A program made the translations under genes and the position numbers. Shown one piece after another: positions 8,578 to 16,443 of a stretch of DNA of 64,000 bases. How positions within the stretch are numbered: position 1 is the stretch's first letter; every line of letters begins with the position of its first letter. The notes beneath the pieces are model-generated. The model saw only the letters and a list, made by a program, of their open reading frames with translations, was not told the origin of the DNA and made no database searches. Source of the stretch: Candidatus Izimoplasma sp. ZiA1 (GTDB taxonomy: Bacteria > Bacillota_I > Bacilli_A > Izemoplasmatales > Izemoplasmataceae); assembly GCA_002285055.1 (NCBI GenBank), contig NQYJ01000004.1, positions 1-64,000 of the forward strand. Reading direction: 5' to 3'.

Positions 8578-8745
8578 AGATAATTGGAAATCACTCGCTT
8601 GCGACCCCAACTTAATTTATTAGGGGCTGAGATTTGATTGGTGCGGAAGCCTTAACTTTTATAAGGAACCCTTAAAATCAAATAAGAAGCTACCACATTG
8701 GTAGAACCGTGGTTCTGCAAGAGTGATTTCCAAATATTTAGGTTT
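8578..8745 (+). ncRNA. ssrS: 6S RNA
   Basis: The two ends are perfectly complementary over TTGGAAATCACTC / GAGTGATTTCCAA, with a short continuation TTGC/GCAA. An inner stem ATTTGATT/AATCAAAT closes the apical part. Between them lies a large central bubble containing small hairpins such as CTACCA-CAT-TGGTAG (8690-8704). This is the long irregular hairpin with an open-promoter-like bubble that defines 6S RNA. The stretch GAAGCCTTAA (8646-8655) also occurs in E. coli 6S. A TATAAT at 8566-8571 places the start near 8578, and a T-rich stretch follows the 3' end. 6S RNA binds the housekeeping RNA polymerase and serves as template for product RNAs. Confidence 0.85.
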
Positions 8746-8815
8746 TTTATTTTACAAAAAGTTTCTAAATTATACTAAATAAAGTATAATAAATACATAA
8801 AGAGGTGATTTCTTA

Positions 8816-9568
8816 ATGGAATTTTTTACTTATTTATCTCCTTATAGGGATGAGTACATTGCTAAATATGGTAGTTGGATGCAATTAAATGTTTTTGAGA
8901 GGTATTTACCATTAATAATCTTATTTACATTAATCTATCTACTTTTTAAATATCGTGAGGTATTTAGAAATAATAAACTACTAGATAAAAGATTAAGATA
9001 TAGTGTTGGGATAATATTTGTTATCTTATACAGTAGTCACTATATTCTTAGATTTTCTATTTATGGATTAGATCCACTTATATTACCTTTTCAATTATGT
9101 AGTATAAGCATGTTTACAGCAATCATATTAATATTCACAAAAAACAGAGTAGTTTACTCATTTACACTTTATACAGGTGTAATTGGTGGATTAATTAGTT
9201 TATTTGTTCCAGTTATTGGTTATGGTGCTGAATTTTATCGTTATTATCAATATACTGTAGCTCATGGGATACTAATTATTACACCATTATATTTTTTAAT
9301 AGTTCATCGATATTATCCAAGTAAAAAGGAATCTGTAAAAGCATTTTTAATTTTACAGACAATTGCAACATTTATGATGTTCTATAATTATTACAATGAT
9401 ACAGATTTTATGTTTTTGTTATTTGATAAAAGTAAAATTACTAAATTCCCAATGATTAAGTACTTTGGAGGTATTCCATATTACATAATCTTAGTTGAGT
9501 TTGCCGCTATGGGCTTTGTCGCAGGGTTTTATCAGGTGATTAATAAACTAAAAAATAAATTTGAATAG
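8816..9568 (+). CDS. YwaF/TP0381-type integral membrane protein
   Basis: A 250-residue protein with about seven hydrophobic segments. The pattern SHYILRF, then DPLILPFQLCSISMF, then YTVAHGILI resembles the conserved YwaF/TIGR02206 membrane family, whose function is unknown. A good ribosome site (AGAGGTGA) precedes the ATG, and TATAAT (8785-8790) provides a promoter downstream of the 6S RNA. The next gene starts 11 bases after its stop behind its own AGGAGGG site, so the two form an operon. Confidence 0.65.
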   Translation: MEFFTYLSPYRDEYIAKYGSWMQLNVFERYLPLIILFTLIYLLFKYREVFRNNKLLDKRLRYSVGIIFVILYSSHYILRFSIYGLDPLILPFQLCSISMFTAIILIFTKNRVVYSFTLYTGVIGGLISLFVPVIGYGAEFYRYYQYTVAHGILIITPLYFLIVHRYYPSKKESVKAFLILQTIATFMMFYNYYNDTDFMFLLFDKSKITKFPMIKYFGGIPYYIILVEFAAMGFVAGFYQVINKLKNKFE

Positions 9569-9579
9569 GAGGGATACAT

Positions 9580-10227
9580 TTGAAGTTAATTAAACAATAT
9601 GGTTTTATCTTCAGAATTATTGGAGCAGCTTTATTAGTAGGACTAGCACTGTTTTTAGAATTTGGTGATGGTGAAAGAATCGTTATCCCGTTTGTTGGTA
9701 GTTTAATAATTTTATACAGTGTGATTAGATTAGTTCCGTTTATCAAAACACAAAGAAATGATTTAATAAAAACAATTAATATTATGGAAATTACTATTAC
9801 TGTTGTAATTGGGATAATAATGATTGTTGGCGCAATTGTAGTTAAAGACGTTGAAGGAGTTTTCTCTGATATCTTTGGTTATTTATTTGGTGCAGTTTTA
9901 ATTGGGAGAAGTGCTGTGCATTTCTACTCACTTAGTTATGGTGTTGAAAAAGGTGACAATATTAGTTACTTATTCCATATCTTAGCATTACCTGCTGGAA
10001 CAATTGCGATTACAATGAAAGATTTTGATGGAGCTGTTTTAATTCATATTATTTTACTATTTAGTGTTTTAACAGGTGGTTATTTAGGATATGGTGGTTA
10101 TAAAGGTTATCAAGTATATCGTTTAGAAAAAACTATGGATGTAAATATCACTAGTAAAACTGAAAAAAATATTAATGATCAAATCGTTCCAGAAATCGAA
10201 GAACCAGCACAAGATCATGTAAATTAA
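9580..10227 (+). CDS. Hypothetical membrane protein, TTG start
   Basis: The 215 residues form about five hydrophobic segments followed by a charged cytoplasmic tail (about 180-215) rich in Asn, Glu and Asp. The start is TTG at 9580, six bases after a strong AGGAGGG (9567-9573) that overlaps the upstream stop. I do not recognise the family; the layout resembles general HdeD/DUF-type small membrane proteins, but no motif supports a name. It is probably co-transcribed with the upstream YwaF-like gene. Confidence 0.6.
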   Translation: MKLIKQYGFIFRIIGAALLVGLALFLEFGDGERIVIPFVGSLIILYSVIRLVPFIKTQRNDLIKTINIMEITITVVIGIIMIVGAIVVKDVEGVFSDIFGYLFGAVLIGRSAVHFYSLSYGVEKGDNISYLFHILALPAGTIAITMKDFDGAVLIHIILLFSVLTGGYLGYGGYKGYQVYRLEKTMDVNITSKTEKNINDQIVPEIEEPAQDHVN

Positions 10228-10262
10228 AAATGGTTGTAGCTTTCGCTACAACCATTTTTTTA
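10227..10262. terminator. Bidirectional terminator between convergent genes
   Basis: AAAATGGTTGTAGC-TTTC-GCTACAACCATTTT, with A-rich and T-rich flanks, lies between the plus-strand membrane protein gene and the minus-strand rhodanese gene, so it can serve both. Confidence 0.9.
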
Positions 10263-10583
10263 TGATTTAAATCTTTTTAGTTCTTTTATTGAAATGATAC
10301 CACCCTTAGCATTAATAACATTAAATCCATTGTCTACTAAGATTTTAGTTAAATGATAAGATCTTGATCCGCTATTACATAATAAATAATATATTTCATC
10401 TTTTTTCATATACATATCAACATTACTAATTAATTGATTCATAGGAATATTTAAAGTTCCATTCATCGTGATGTCACGATGTTCATATGGTTCTCTAATA
10501 TCAATTACTTTTATATGGTTTGATAGATGCATATTATATACTTCATTTGCATCAACTTCTGTGATATTGTCTTTATTATCCAT
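10260..10583 (-). CDS. Rhodanese-domain protein
   Basis: A single rhodanese-like domain of 107 residues. VIDIREPYEH near residue 26 and the active-site loop CNSGSRS (Cys69 with Arg74) match the sulfurtransferase pattern CRAGGRS. Such proteins carry a persulfide on the loop cysteine and act in sulfur transfer or detoxification. It is divergently transcribed from the MarR-type regulator at 10694, with about 110 bases between them, so that regulator may control it; this is inference. Cytosolic, since no signal peptide is seen. Confidence 0.85.
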   Translation of the reverse strand: MDNKDNITEVDANEVYNMHLSNHIKVIDIREPYEHRDITMNGTLNIPMNQLISNVDMYMKKDEIYYLLCNSGSRSYHLTKILVDNGFNVINAKGGIISIKELKRFKS

Positions 10584-10631
10584 TTAATTCACCCTTTTTT
10601 AAGTATTTCCATAATTATTATACAATATTCT

Positions 10632-10659
10632 TTGACAAATGCTAGTTTTTTTGTATAAT
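10632..10659 (+). promoter_or_regulatory. Consensus promoter for the MarR-family gene
   Basis: TTGACA (10632-10637), 16-base spacer, TATAAT (10654-10659), 35 bases before the MarR gene start. A close match to the sigma-A consensus. Confidence 0.85.
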
Positions 10660-10693
10660 TATTTTGTATGCTAAATAAGCAGGAGGTCTATCA

Positions 10694-11125
10694 ATGGTAA
10701 AAGAGATATGTTATAAGATAAATAAGAGTAGTATGCTTTATAAAAGACTAATGTCAAAGCACTTAGAAAGACTAGGAATTACTTATGCACAATTAATGGT
10801 TTTAAAAGTTATTAACAATGAACCAGGAATTACAGCAAAAGAAATTTTAGTTCAAATGGATACTGATAAAGCAACTCTTTCTGGAGTAATTTCAAGACTT
10901 GAAAGAGACAATTATATTTTTAGAGTAAAAAACGACAAAGATCGTCGTGTTCAAAACATTTACTTAGCTGGTGGTAGTGCTGAGATTTGTAGTGAAGTTG
11001 AAATTATTGAGAACACATGTATTTATGATTTAGTTAAAGGTTTTGATGAAGCTGAAACAGAAATGCTTGTAAATTTACTTGATCGTTTTATTAGTAATCA
11101 ATTTAAAAAATTAGCAGATGAATAA
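10694..11125 (+). CDS. MarR-family transcriptional regulator
   Basis: The 143 residues have the MarR winged-helix layout. The N-terminal dimer helix is followed by ITYAQLMVLKVI, the recognition helix region DKATLSGVISRLERDNYI (about 57-75) and the wing VKNDKDRRVQNIYL with the conserved DxR pair. The C-terminal helix completes the dimer interface. The promoter is consensus and the gene is monocistronic between its promoter and a terminator. The ligand is not evident. The divergent rhodanese gene and the promoter's own region are natural targets. Confidence 0.85.
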   Translation: MVKEICYKINKSSMLYKRLMSKHLERLGITYAQLMVLKVINNEPGITAKEILVQMDTDKATLSGVISRLERDNYIFRVKNDKDRRVQNIYLAGGSAEICSEVEIIENTCIYDLVKGFDEAETEMLVNLLDRFISNQFKKLADE

Positions 11126-11128
11126 AAG

Positions 11129-11153
11129 AAACTCACATTTTGTGAGTTTTTTT
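11129..11153 (+). terminator. Terminator after the MarR gene
   Basis: AAACTCACA-TTT-TGTGAGTTT hairpin with T-rich tail. Confidence 0.85.
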
Positions 11154-11273
11154 CTTTTGTTATTTATGATAGCGATTACATTTTCTAAATAAAATGACTT
11201 GTTTTAGTTAAAATAATAAAATTTTATGTTATAATCAATTTGGATTGATTTTTTAATGAATTAGGAGGAAATT

Positions 11274-12335
11274 ATGAGTACAATTCTAAAAGAAATGTCA
11301 ATGCTTAATGGTATTCCTGGTAACGAAAGACAAGTTCGTGAATACATGGCAGACAAAATGCAAGATTTAGCAACAATTTCATATGATAACTTAGGTAGTA
11401 TTATTGGTGAAAAAGTTGGGAACCCTAATGGACCAAAAATTATGGTTGCTGGACATATGGACGAAGTTGGATTTATGGTTACAAGAATCACTGATGAAGG
11501 ATATGTTAAATTCACTCCTGCAGGTGGTTGGTGGAGTCAAGTTATGCTTGCTCAACAAATGGTTATTACAACAAAAGATAACAAAGAATTAAGAGGAGTA
11601 ATTGGGGCAAAAGCTCCGCATATTTTAACTCCAGAAGAAAGAGCTAAACCTGTAACTATGGAAAGTATGTATTTAGATATAGGTGTTAAAGATAAAGAAG
11701 AAGCTTTAGCTTTAGGAATTATGGCTGGAGATATGGTTACACCATATATTGAAGCAACAACTTTAAGTAATGAAAAATACTTATTAGGAAAAGCTTGGGA
11801 TAACCGTGTTGGTTGTGCTGCAGCTATTGAAGTATTAAATAACATTAAAGATACTAATCACCAAAACATTTATTATGGTGTAGGTACTGTTCAAGAAGAA
11901 GTTGGATTAAGAGGTGCTAAAACAAGTACTTATAAGATTAATCCAGACATCGGAATTGCGCTTGATACAACAATCGCTTTTGATTTCCCAGGTGGAACAA
12001 AAGAAACTGAACTTGGAAAAGGTGTAGGAGTAGTCTTTAAAGACGGTTCTATGGTCGGACATAAAGGTTTAAGAGATTTTGTTATCAGTGTTTGTGAAGA
12101 TGAAAAAATCCCTTACCAGTTAACATACCTTGAAAGAGGTGGTACTGATGGCGGAGCAATGCACTTAACAGCTGCAGGAGTTCCTTCAATTGCCTTATGT
12201 TTACCAGTAAGATATTTACATTCACATACATCAATCGTTCATAAAGACGATTATGATGCAATGGTTAAATTAGTTACTAAGTTAGTTGAAAAATTAGATA
12301 AAGAAACAGTTGAAACATTAACTTATAAGTATTAA
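11274..12335 (+). CDS. M42-family metallopeptidase (aminopeptidase)
   Basis: Members of this family are tetrahedral, dinuclear-metal aminopeptidases of the cytosol that trim peptides. The metal and catalytic landmarks are all visible: VAGHMDEVGFM (His61, Asp63), WDNRVG, the QEEVGLRGA pair of glutamates, ALDTTIA (Asp ligand), ERGGTDGGAMH and the final metal ligand in RYLHSHTSIV. Length 353 fits the family (345-365). A strong AGGAGGAAATT site precedes the ATG, with TATAAT upstream at about 11230. Proteins of this group have been called glutamyl aminopeptidase or, wrongly, endoglucanase; specificity cannot be read here. Confidence 0.92.
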   Translation: MSTILKEMSMLNGIPGNERQVREYMADKMQDLATISYDNLGSIIGEKVGNPNGPKIMVAGHMDEVGFMVTRITDEGYVKFTPAGGWWSQVMLAQQMVITTKDNKELRGVIGAKAPHILTPEERAKPVTMESMYLDIGVKDKEEALALGIMAGDMVTPYIEATTLSNEKYLLGKAWDNRVGCAAAIEVLNNIKDTNHQNIYYGVGTVQEEVGLRGAKTSTYKINPDIGIALDTTIAFDFPGGTKETELGKGVGVVFKDGSMVGHKGLRDFVISVCEDEKIPYQLTYLERGGTDGGAMHLTAAGVPSIALCLPVRYLHSHTSIVHKDDYDAMVKLVTKLVEKLDKETVETLTYKY

Positions 12336-12362
12336 AATAAAGGCCTATATAGGCCTTTATTA
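12336..12362 (+). terminator. Terminator after the M42 peptidase
   Basis: AATAAAGGCCTA/TAGGCCTTTATT perfect palindrome directly after the stop codon, ending in a short T-rich tail; likely bidirectional. Confidence 0.75.
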
Positions 12363-12378
12363 TTTGTGAGGTGGTTTT

Positions 12379-12921
12379 TTGAGAATAATCGCAGGAATAT
12401 ATCGTAGTCGCGTCTTAAAACGTGTAGAATCAGATAAAACAAGAGAAACAAGAGATATGATCAAAGAAGCAATATTTAATCATATTGGTCCTTATTTTTC
12501 TGATGAAGTAGTACTTGATTTATTTTGTGGAAGTGGGTCTCTTGGGATTGAAGCATTAAGTCGAGGGGCAAAACAATGTTATTTTAATGATGCCAGCAAA
12601 GAGGCAACTAACGTTGTTAATGAAAATATGAGGATTTTAGACATAAAATCATCAGGAATTGTAACAAATCAAGATTTTTTGAGTTTTTTACTTGCAACTA
12701 GCCAAGTTTTTGATATAATCTTTTTGGACCCGCCTTACTCGCTAGATGTTACTGATGAGATAATTGAAGTTATTTCTAAGAGAAAACTTTTAAGTAATCA
12801 TGGTATTATCATATTGTTGACGGGAAAATTAACGCTTTTAAAAGATGAAATATTTGATATAATTAAATATAAAGAAAAAACAAAAGGTATCACAAAGATA
12901 TCTTATTGGAAAAGGGGTTAG
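12379..12921 (+). CDS. rsmD: 16S rRNA (guanine(966)-N(2))-methyltransferase
   Basis: RsmD methylates G966 of 16S rRNA with S-adenosylmethionine. The start is TTG at 12379 behind GAGGTGG. Motifs: RIIAGIYRSR at the N-terminus, the SAM loop LDLFCGSGSLGIEALSRGA (from about residue 46), and the N6/N2-type catalytic motif DPPY (117-120). The 180 residues match the family. The next gene, coaD, begins four bases after the stop; the rsmD-coaD pairing is widespread in Firmicutes and supports both assignments. Confidence 0.94.
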   Translation: MRIIAGIYRSRVLKRVESDKTRETRDMIKEAIFNHIGPYFSDEVVLDLFCGSGSLGIEALSRGAKQCYFNDASKEATNVVNENMRILDIKSSGIVTNQDFLSFLLATSQVFDIIFLDPPYSLDVTDEIIEVISKRKLLSNHGIIILLTGKLTLLKDEIFDIIKYKEKTKGITKISYWKRG

Positions 12922-12924
12922 AAG

Positions 12925-13404
12925 ATGAAAGTAGCAGTATATCCTGGTAGTTTTGATCCGATAACGTTTGGTCATATCGACATCGTAAAAAGAGCGTTAA
13001 AAGTATTTGACAAATTATACATTGTGATTAGTGAAAACATGAGTAAACAATCATTATTCACACCACAAGAACGAGTTTTAATTTGTGAAGAAGTATTAAG
13101 TGAGTGTTTAGATAAAATTGAATTAGTAGTTTCAAATGAGTTAACTGTAAAACAAGCTAAAAGTCTTGGAGCGACACATATTGTTCGTGGACTTAGAGCC
13201 CTAACAGATTTTGAGTATGAATTTCAAATGACAGGAGCTAATAGAATCCTTGATCGTGAAATTGATACAATCTTCTTTATGACTGACAATAAATTTTCTT
13301 TCTTAAGTAGTACAACTGTGAAGGAAATTGCACATTTTAAAGGTGATTTATCAGCGTTTGTTCCGGCATATGTTTTACAAAAGATGAATGAGAAACTACA
13401 TTAG
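12925..13404 (+). CDS. coaD: Phosphopantetheine adenylyltransferase
   Basis: CoaD transfers AMP from ATP to 4'-phosphopantetheine, the penultimate step of coenzyme A synthesis. It shows PGSFDPITFGH with the TxGH nucleotidyltransferase signature (Thr14-His17), VRGLRALTDFEYE and the second signature SSTTVKE. At 159 residues it is full length. It follows rsmD by a few bases with AAAGGGG as ribosome site. Confidence 0.97.
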   Translation: MKVAVYPGSFDPITFGHIDIVKRALKVFDKLYIVISENMSKQSLFTPQERVLICEEVLSECLDKIELVVSNELTVKQAKSLGATHIVRGLRALTDFEYEFQMTGANRILDREIDTIFFMTDNKFSFLSSTTVKEIAHFKGDLSAFVPAYVLQKMNEKLH

Positions 13405-13474
13405 TTTTTCATTTTTTTATGTATTTCGCTACTCTTTTATTTAGAAAAATGTTAATATAACGATAGGTGATAAT

Positions 13475-13963
13475 ATGGATGTTAAAGAAAAATTATTTAG
13501 AGAATTAAGAAAAGACAACATTAGAATTACAAAACAAAGAAGAGCTATTATAGATGTTTTAGAAGGCAAACATCTAACAATTCAAGAGATTTATTCTGAA
13601 TTGAAGAAAAAGGGATACCACAATTTAGGTACTGTTTACAACAATATTGATTTCTTAATCGAGCACAAAATTGTTGCACAGTTATTTATTAACGGTAAAA
13701 AACACTATGACTTAACAATTGATGATTCTACGCATAGTGCTGACTCACATATCCATGTTACTTGTAAAGTTAATAATAATATTATCGAAATAAATCAAGG
13801 AAAAATCTTTGATTTGATTAAGAATGATGATATCTTTAAAGATTTCAACATCAACAAACTACAAATCGTAGTTGAAGGTACTTGCCAACACTATGATAAA
13901 GAATCTTGTAAAGATGATGCATCTTGCTTCATTAAATCTCTACAAGCAAGTAAACTAGTATAA
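13475..13963 (+). CDS. Fur-family regulator with altered metal-site cysteines
   Basis: Winged-helix N-terminal half (RITKQRRAIIDVLEG, LTIQEIYSELKKKGYHNLGTVYNN) identifies Fur/PerR/Zur. The dimerisation half normally carries HxHxxCxxCG followed by a second CxxC. Here His92, His94 and Cys97 are present but position 100 is Asn. The C-terminal cysteines are spaced Cys137-x7-Cys145-x5-Cys151 instead of CxxC. So the structural zinc site is rearranged or lost, and the sensed metal cannot be assigned. Monocistronic, ending at a strong terminator. No Fur box was evident in the feoAB promoter. Confidence 0.85.
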   Translation: MDVKEKLFRELRKDNIRITKQRRAIIDVLEGKHLTIQEIYSELKKKGYHNLGTVYNNIDFLIEHKIVAQLFINGKKHYDLTIDDSTHSADSHIHVTCKVNNNIIEINQGKIFDLIKNDDIFKDFNINKLQIVVEGTCQHYDKESCKDDASCFIKSLQASKLV

Positions 13964-13972
13964 AAAATTAAA

Positions 13973-14008
13973 AAAACGTTAGTCTTATTTAAGATTAACG
14001 TTTTTTAT
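13973..14008 (+). terminator. Terminator after the Fur-family gene
   Basis: AAAACGTTAGTCTTA pairs with TAAGATTAACGTTTT, allowing one G-T pair, followed by T; stem of about 15 pairs. Confidence 0.85.
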
Positions 14009-14090
14009 TATAGATAGTTTGTATTAAGGGTATAAATTTGCTAAAATTGTTATGATATATATTATCTAAAAATATAAAAGGCGGTTTATG

Positions 14091-15140
14091 ATGGAAGAAC
14101 AAAACACTACTCATAAAAGAAGAGTAAGATATAAAGGTAAATACCCAAAAAACTTTAAAGAAAAATATAAAGAGCTAGATCCAAATAAATATCAAGATAC
14201 AGTAGAAAAAGTAATAAGTAAAGGTAGTACACCTGCAGGAATGCATATCTCAATATGTGTAAAAGAAATCTTAGACTTTTTTCAGATTAAACCAGGACAA
14301 ACTGGTTTAGATGCAACTCTAGGTTATGGTGGACATACTAAAGAAATGCTTAAGTCTCTCAATGGTAAGGGCCATATGTATGCTCTTGATGTAGATCCTG
14401 TAGAACTTCCTAAAACAAAAGAAAGATTAAATAAATTAGGATATGATGAAAACATATTAACTATTGAAGAACTAAATTTTAAAGATATTGATGTTCTAAG
14501 TGAACTCTCTGGAAAATTTGATTTTGTTTTAGCTGACCTTGGAGTTTCTTCTATGCAAATAGATGATCCTGAACGCGGATTTTCATATAAAACAGAAGGA
14601 CCACTTGACTTAAGAATGAATCCTTTAAAAGGAATTAGCGCAGCTAATCGCTTAAAAAGAATAAAAATCGATGAGTTAGAAGGAATGTTAATTGAAAATG
14701 CAGACGAACCTTACGCAAGAGAAATAGCTGAGGCAATTGTCTTAGAAATTAGAAAAGGAAAACCTTTAGAACTAACTAGTGATTTAAGAAAAATCATTGA
14801 AGACACACTAGACTTTTTACCAAAAGCGACAAAAGAAAAAGACATTAAAAAATCATGTCAAAGAACTTTTCAAGCTCTAAGAATAGATGTTAATCAAGAG
14901 TTTGACGCATTATATGAGTTTTTAGAGAAACTTCCTAATATCTTAAAACCTGGTGGTAAAGTTGCGATATTATCTTTCCATTCCGGAGAAGACCGTCTTG
15001 TTAAAAAGTCTTTTAAAAACTATTTAAAAGAAGGTGTTTATCAAGATGTGGCTAAAGATATTATTAGACCAAGCGCAGAAGAATGCCATACTAATAGTAG
15101 AGCTCGTTCAACTAAAATGAGATGGGCTGTTAAAGCATAA
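14091..15140 (+). CDS. rsmH: 16S rRNA (cytosine(1402)-N(4))-methyltransferase
   Basis: RsmH (MraW) makes N4-methylcytidine 1402 in the ribosomal P site. SAM-binding GLDATLGYGGHTKEML, DLGVSSMQIDDPERGFSY, and FQALRIDVNQEF with AILSFHSGEDRLVKK are all present. The protein has about 50 extra N-terminal residues, mostly basic, before the usual start region (STPAGMHISICVKE), making 349 residues. Either ATG at 14088 or 14091 could serve; AAAGGCGG spacing favours 14091. In most bacteria rsmH heads the division-wall cluster, but no mraZ, ftsL, pbp or mur gene is here. The only companion is a small membrane protein 17 bases downstream. Confidence 0.92.
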   Translation: MEEQNTTHKRRVRYKGKYPKNFKEKYKELDPNKYQDTVEKVISKGSTPAGMHISICVKEILDFFQIKPGQTGLDATLGYGGHTKEMLKSLNGKGHMYALDVDPVELPKTKERLNKLGYDENILTIEELNFKDIDVLSELSGKFDFVLADLGVSSMQIDDPERGFSYKTEGPLDLRMNPLKGISAANRLKRIKIDELEGMLIENADEPYAREIAEAIVLEIRKGKPLELTSDLRKIIEDTLDFLPKATKEKDIKKSCQRTFQALRIDVNQEFDALYEFLEKLPNILKPGGKVAILSFHSGEDRLVKKSFKNYLKEGVYQDVAKDIIRPSAEECHTNSRARSTKMRWAVKA

Positions 15141-15157
15141 AAAGAAGGAGGGAAACC

Positions 15158-15403
15158 ATGCCAAAATTCATACTTGGGATTGTTTTGTTTATTATCGGTA
15201 GTATTGGTACACTTTTTCTAATCTATATAACATTAGAATTTCCAAATCTATATGACACATCAGAATTAATAACTTATGTTGGATTCAGAGGCTTTCTTAG
15301 AAATAACATAGTCGAGTTATTATTCTCTGTTTTTGGACTTTTTACATTAAGTGGATTAGTAACTAGTGTTTTAGCAGCATACACAAATTTATTAGAAAAA
15401 TAA
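15158..15403 (+). CDS. Small two-TM membrane protein downstream of rsmH
   Basis: An 81-residue protein with hydrophobic segments at about 5-25 and 48-75 and a polar stretch between. It has a strong site (AAGGAGGG), lies 17 bases after rsmH and ends at a terminator, so it is co-transcribed with rsmH. In other bacteria the gene after rsmH is ftsL, but this protein has two membrane segments and no coiled coil, so I do not call it FtsL. Function unknown. Confidence 0.65.
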   Translation: MPKFILGIVLFIIGSIGTLFLIYITLEFPNLYDTSELITYVGFRGFLRNNIVELLFSVFGLFTLSGLVTSVLAAYTNLLEK

Positions 15404-15432
15404 AAAAACACTTTATAATAAAGTGTTTTTTA
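15404..15432. terminator. Bidirectional terminator
   Basis: AAAAAACACTTTA-TAA-TAAAGTGTTTTTT between the small membrane protein gene and the convergent acetyltransferase gene; T runs at both ends. Confidence 0.9.
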
Positions 15433-15876
15433 TTTACATTTTTTATGGGTCATTAAGATATGAGGGATATCATCTTCTAAGTAACTTTCACCATTAATAC
15501 AAAATCCTAAAGATTGATAAAATTTAGTTAAATATTCCTGAGCGCTAATCTTAATAGTTGACTCTCCTAAATCATTATAGATATAATCAATTGCCTCTTC
15601 CATTATCTTTTTAGCAAGACCGCGACCACGCGCATTATCTTTTACAACTACTCTGCCAATTGAAGGCGAATCTTGATAACTAACACCACTTGGTAATATT
15701 CGTAAATAAGCAATTACTATACTATCTTCTTCATAAAACAGATGAATCGCTTGTTTGTCTTTCTCATCAAGATCCTGATAAACACAGTTTTGTTCAACCA
15801 CAAAAACTTCATTCCTCAACTGTAATATATTATAAAGTTCTAAAGTAGTAAGATCATTAAATGTTTTAGTTTTCAT
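15430..15876 (-). CDS. GNAT-family acetyltransferase, ElaA-like
   Basis: The 148 residues show the GNAT fold. The N-terminal LYNILQLRNEVFVVEQ followed by YQDLDEKD is the ElaA signature. The acetyl-CoA loop is RVVVKDNARGRGLAKKIM, and the C-terminal KFYQSLGF helix is present. It transfers an acetyl group from acetyl-CoA to an unknown amine. AGGAGG precedes the start. It converges with the rsmH operon. Confidence 0.85.
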   Translation of the reverse strand: MKTKTFNDLTTLELYNILQLRNEVFVVEQNCVYQDLDEKDKQAIHLFYEEDSIVIAYLRILPSGVSYQDSPSIGRVVVKDNARGRGLAKKIMEEAIDYIYNDLGESTIKISAQEYLTKFYQSLGFCINGESYLEDDIPHILMTHKKCK

Positions 15877-15965
15877 AATTACCTCCTAGTTGATATTATT
15901 TTAACATATTATAACTATGTATGATAAAATTATATTAGAAATACGTTTTTAGGAAGGATAATATT

Positions 15966-16415
15966 ATGGTATATGAGATAGTTGTTGAGATTATTCCGAA
16001 TAAATCACAACGTTTAGTTTATCTTGAAGATTTGACTAAACCAGTTATTAAGGAGTATAAACACCGTTTTATGGATAATAAAGCCTTTATAGGATTTTAT
16101 GGCTATATAAAAGGATTTGGTACACCACCAAGTAAACATTCAGATGCTATTGTTTTAACAAGTGAGAGCCAAAACTTAGGTGATATAAGAGAATGTAAAT
16201 TGATTGGAGCTTTTAAAAGAAGTGATAATGATCATAAATTTTTATTTGTTTTAAAAAATAACAAAACAAATGATATATGTGATTTAACCAAAGCATCGCT
16301 TAACAAATTATTTAGTTTATATGATAATGGAAGATATATAAATAAAGATGAAGCACATGATGGTGAATCATGGTTAAATAAAATAGCTGCTGAAAAATTA
16401 TTATCAAATACTTAA
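15966..16415 (+). CDS. Degenerate inorganic pyrophosphatase-fold protein
   Basis: Aligned by eye to E. coli-type soluble pyrophosphatase, the 149 residues keep the order of the fold: IVVEI near the N-terminus, YGYI (45-48), DAIVL (60-64), GDIRECKLIGAFK, then NDHKFLFVL and a final GESWLNKIAAEKL matching the GW-x-AEAA helix. Several catalytic positions differ. The DGDPVD acidic cluster reads PPSKHSD with only one Asp (Asp60), while Asp87, Asp89 and Lys91 correspond to the later DxxxxDxK region. So it is either an inactive paralogue or an enzyme with another phosphate substrate. Monocistronic. Confidence 0.5.
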   Translation: MVYEIVVEIIPNKSQRLVYLEDLTKPVIKEYKHRFMDNKAFIGFYGYIKGFGTPPSKHSDAIVLTSESQNLGDIRECKLIGAFKRSDNDHKFLFVLKNNKTNDICDLTKASLNKLFSLYDNGRYINKDEAHDGESWLNKIAAEKLLSNT

Positions 16416-16416
16416 A

Positions 16417-16443
16417 AAAAGTCTAGAATATTCTAGACTTTTT
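16417..16443. terminator. Bidirectional terminator
   Basis: AAAAGTCTAGAAT/ATTCTAGACTTTT palindrome between convergent genes. Confidence 0.9.
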
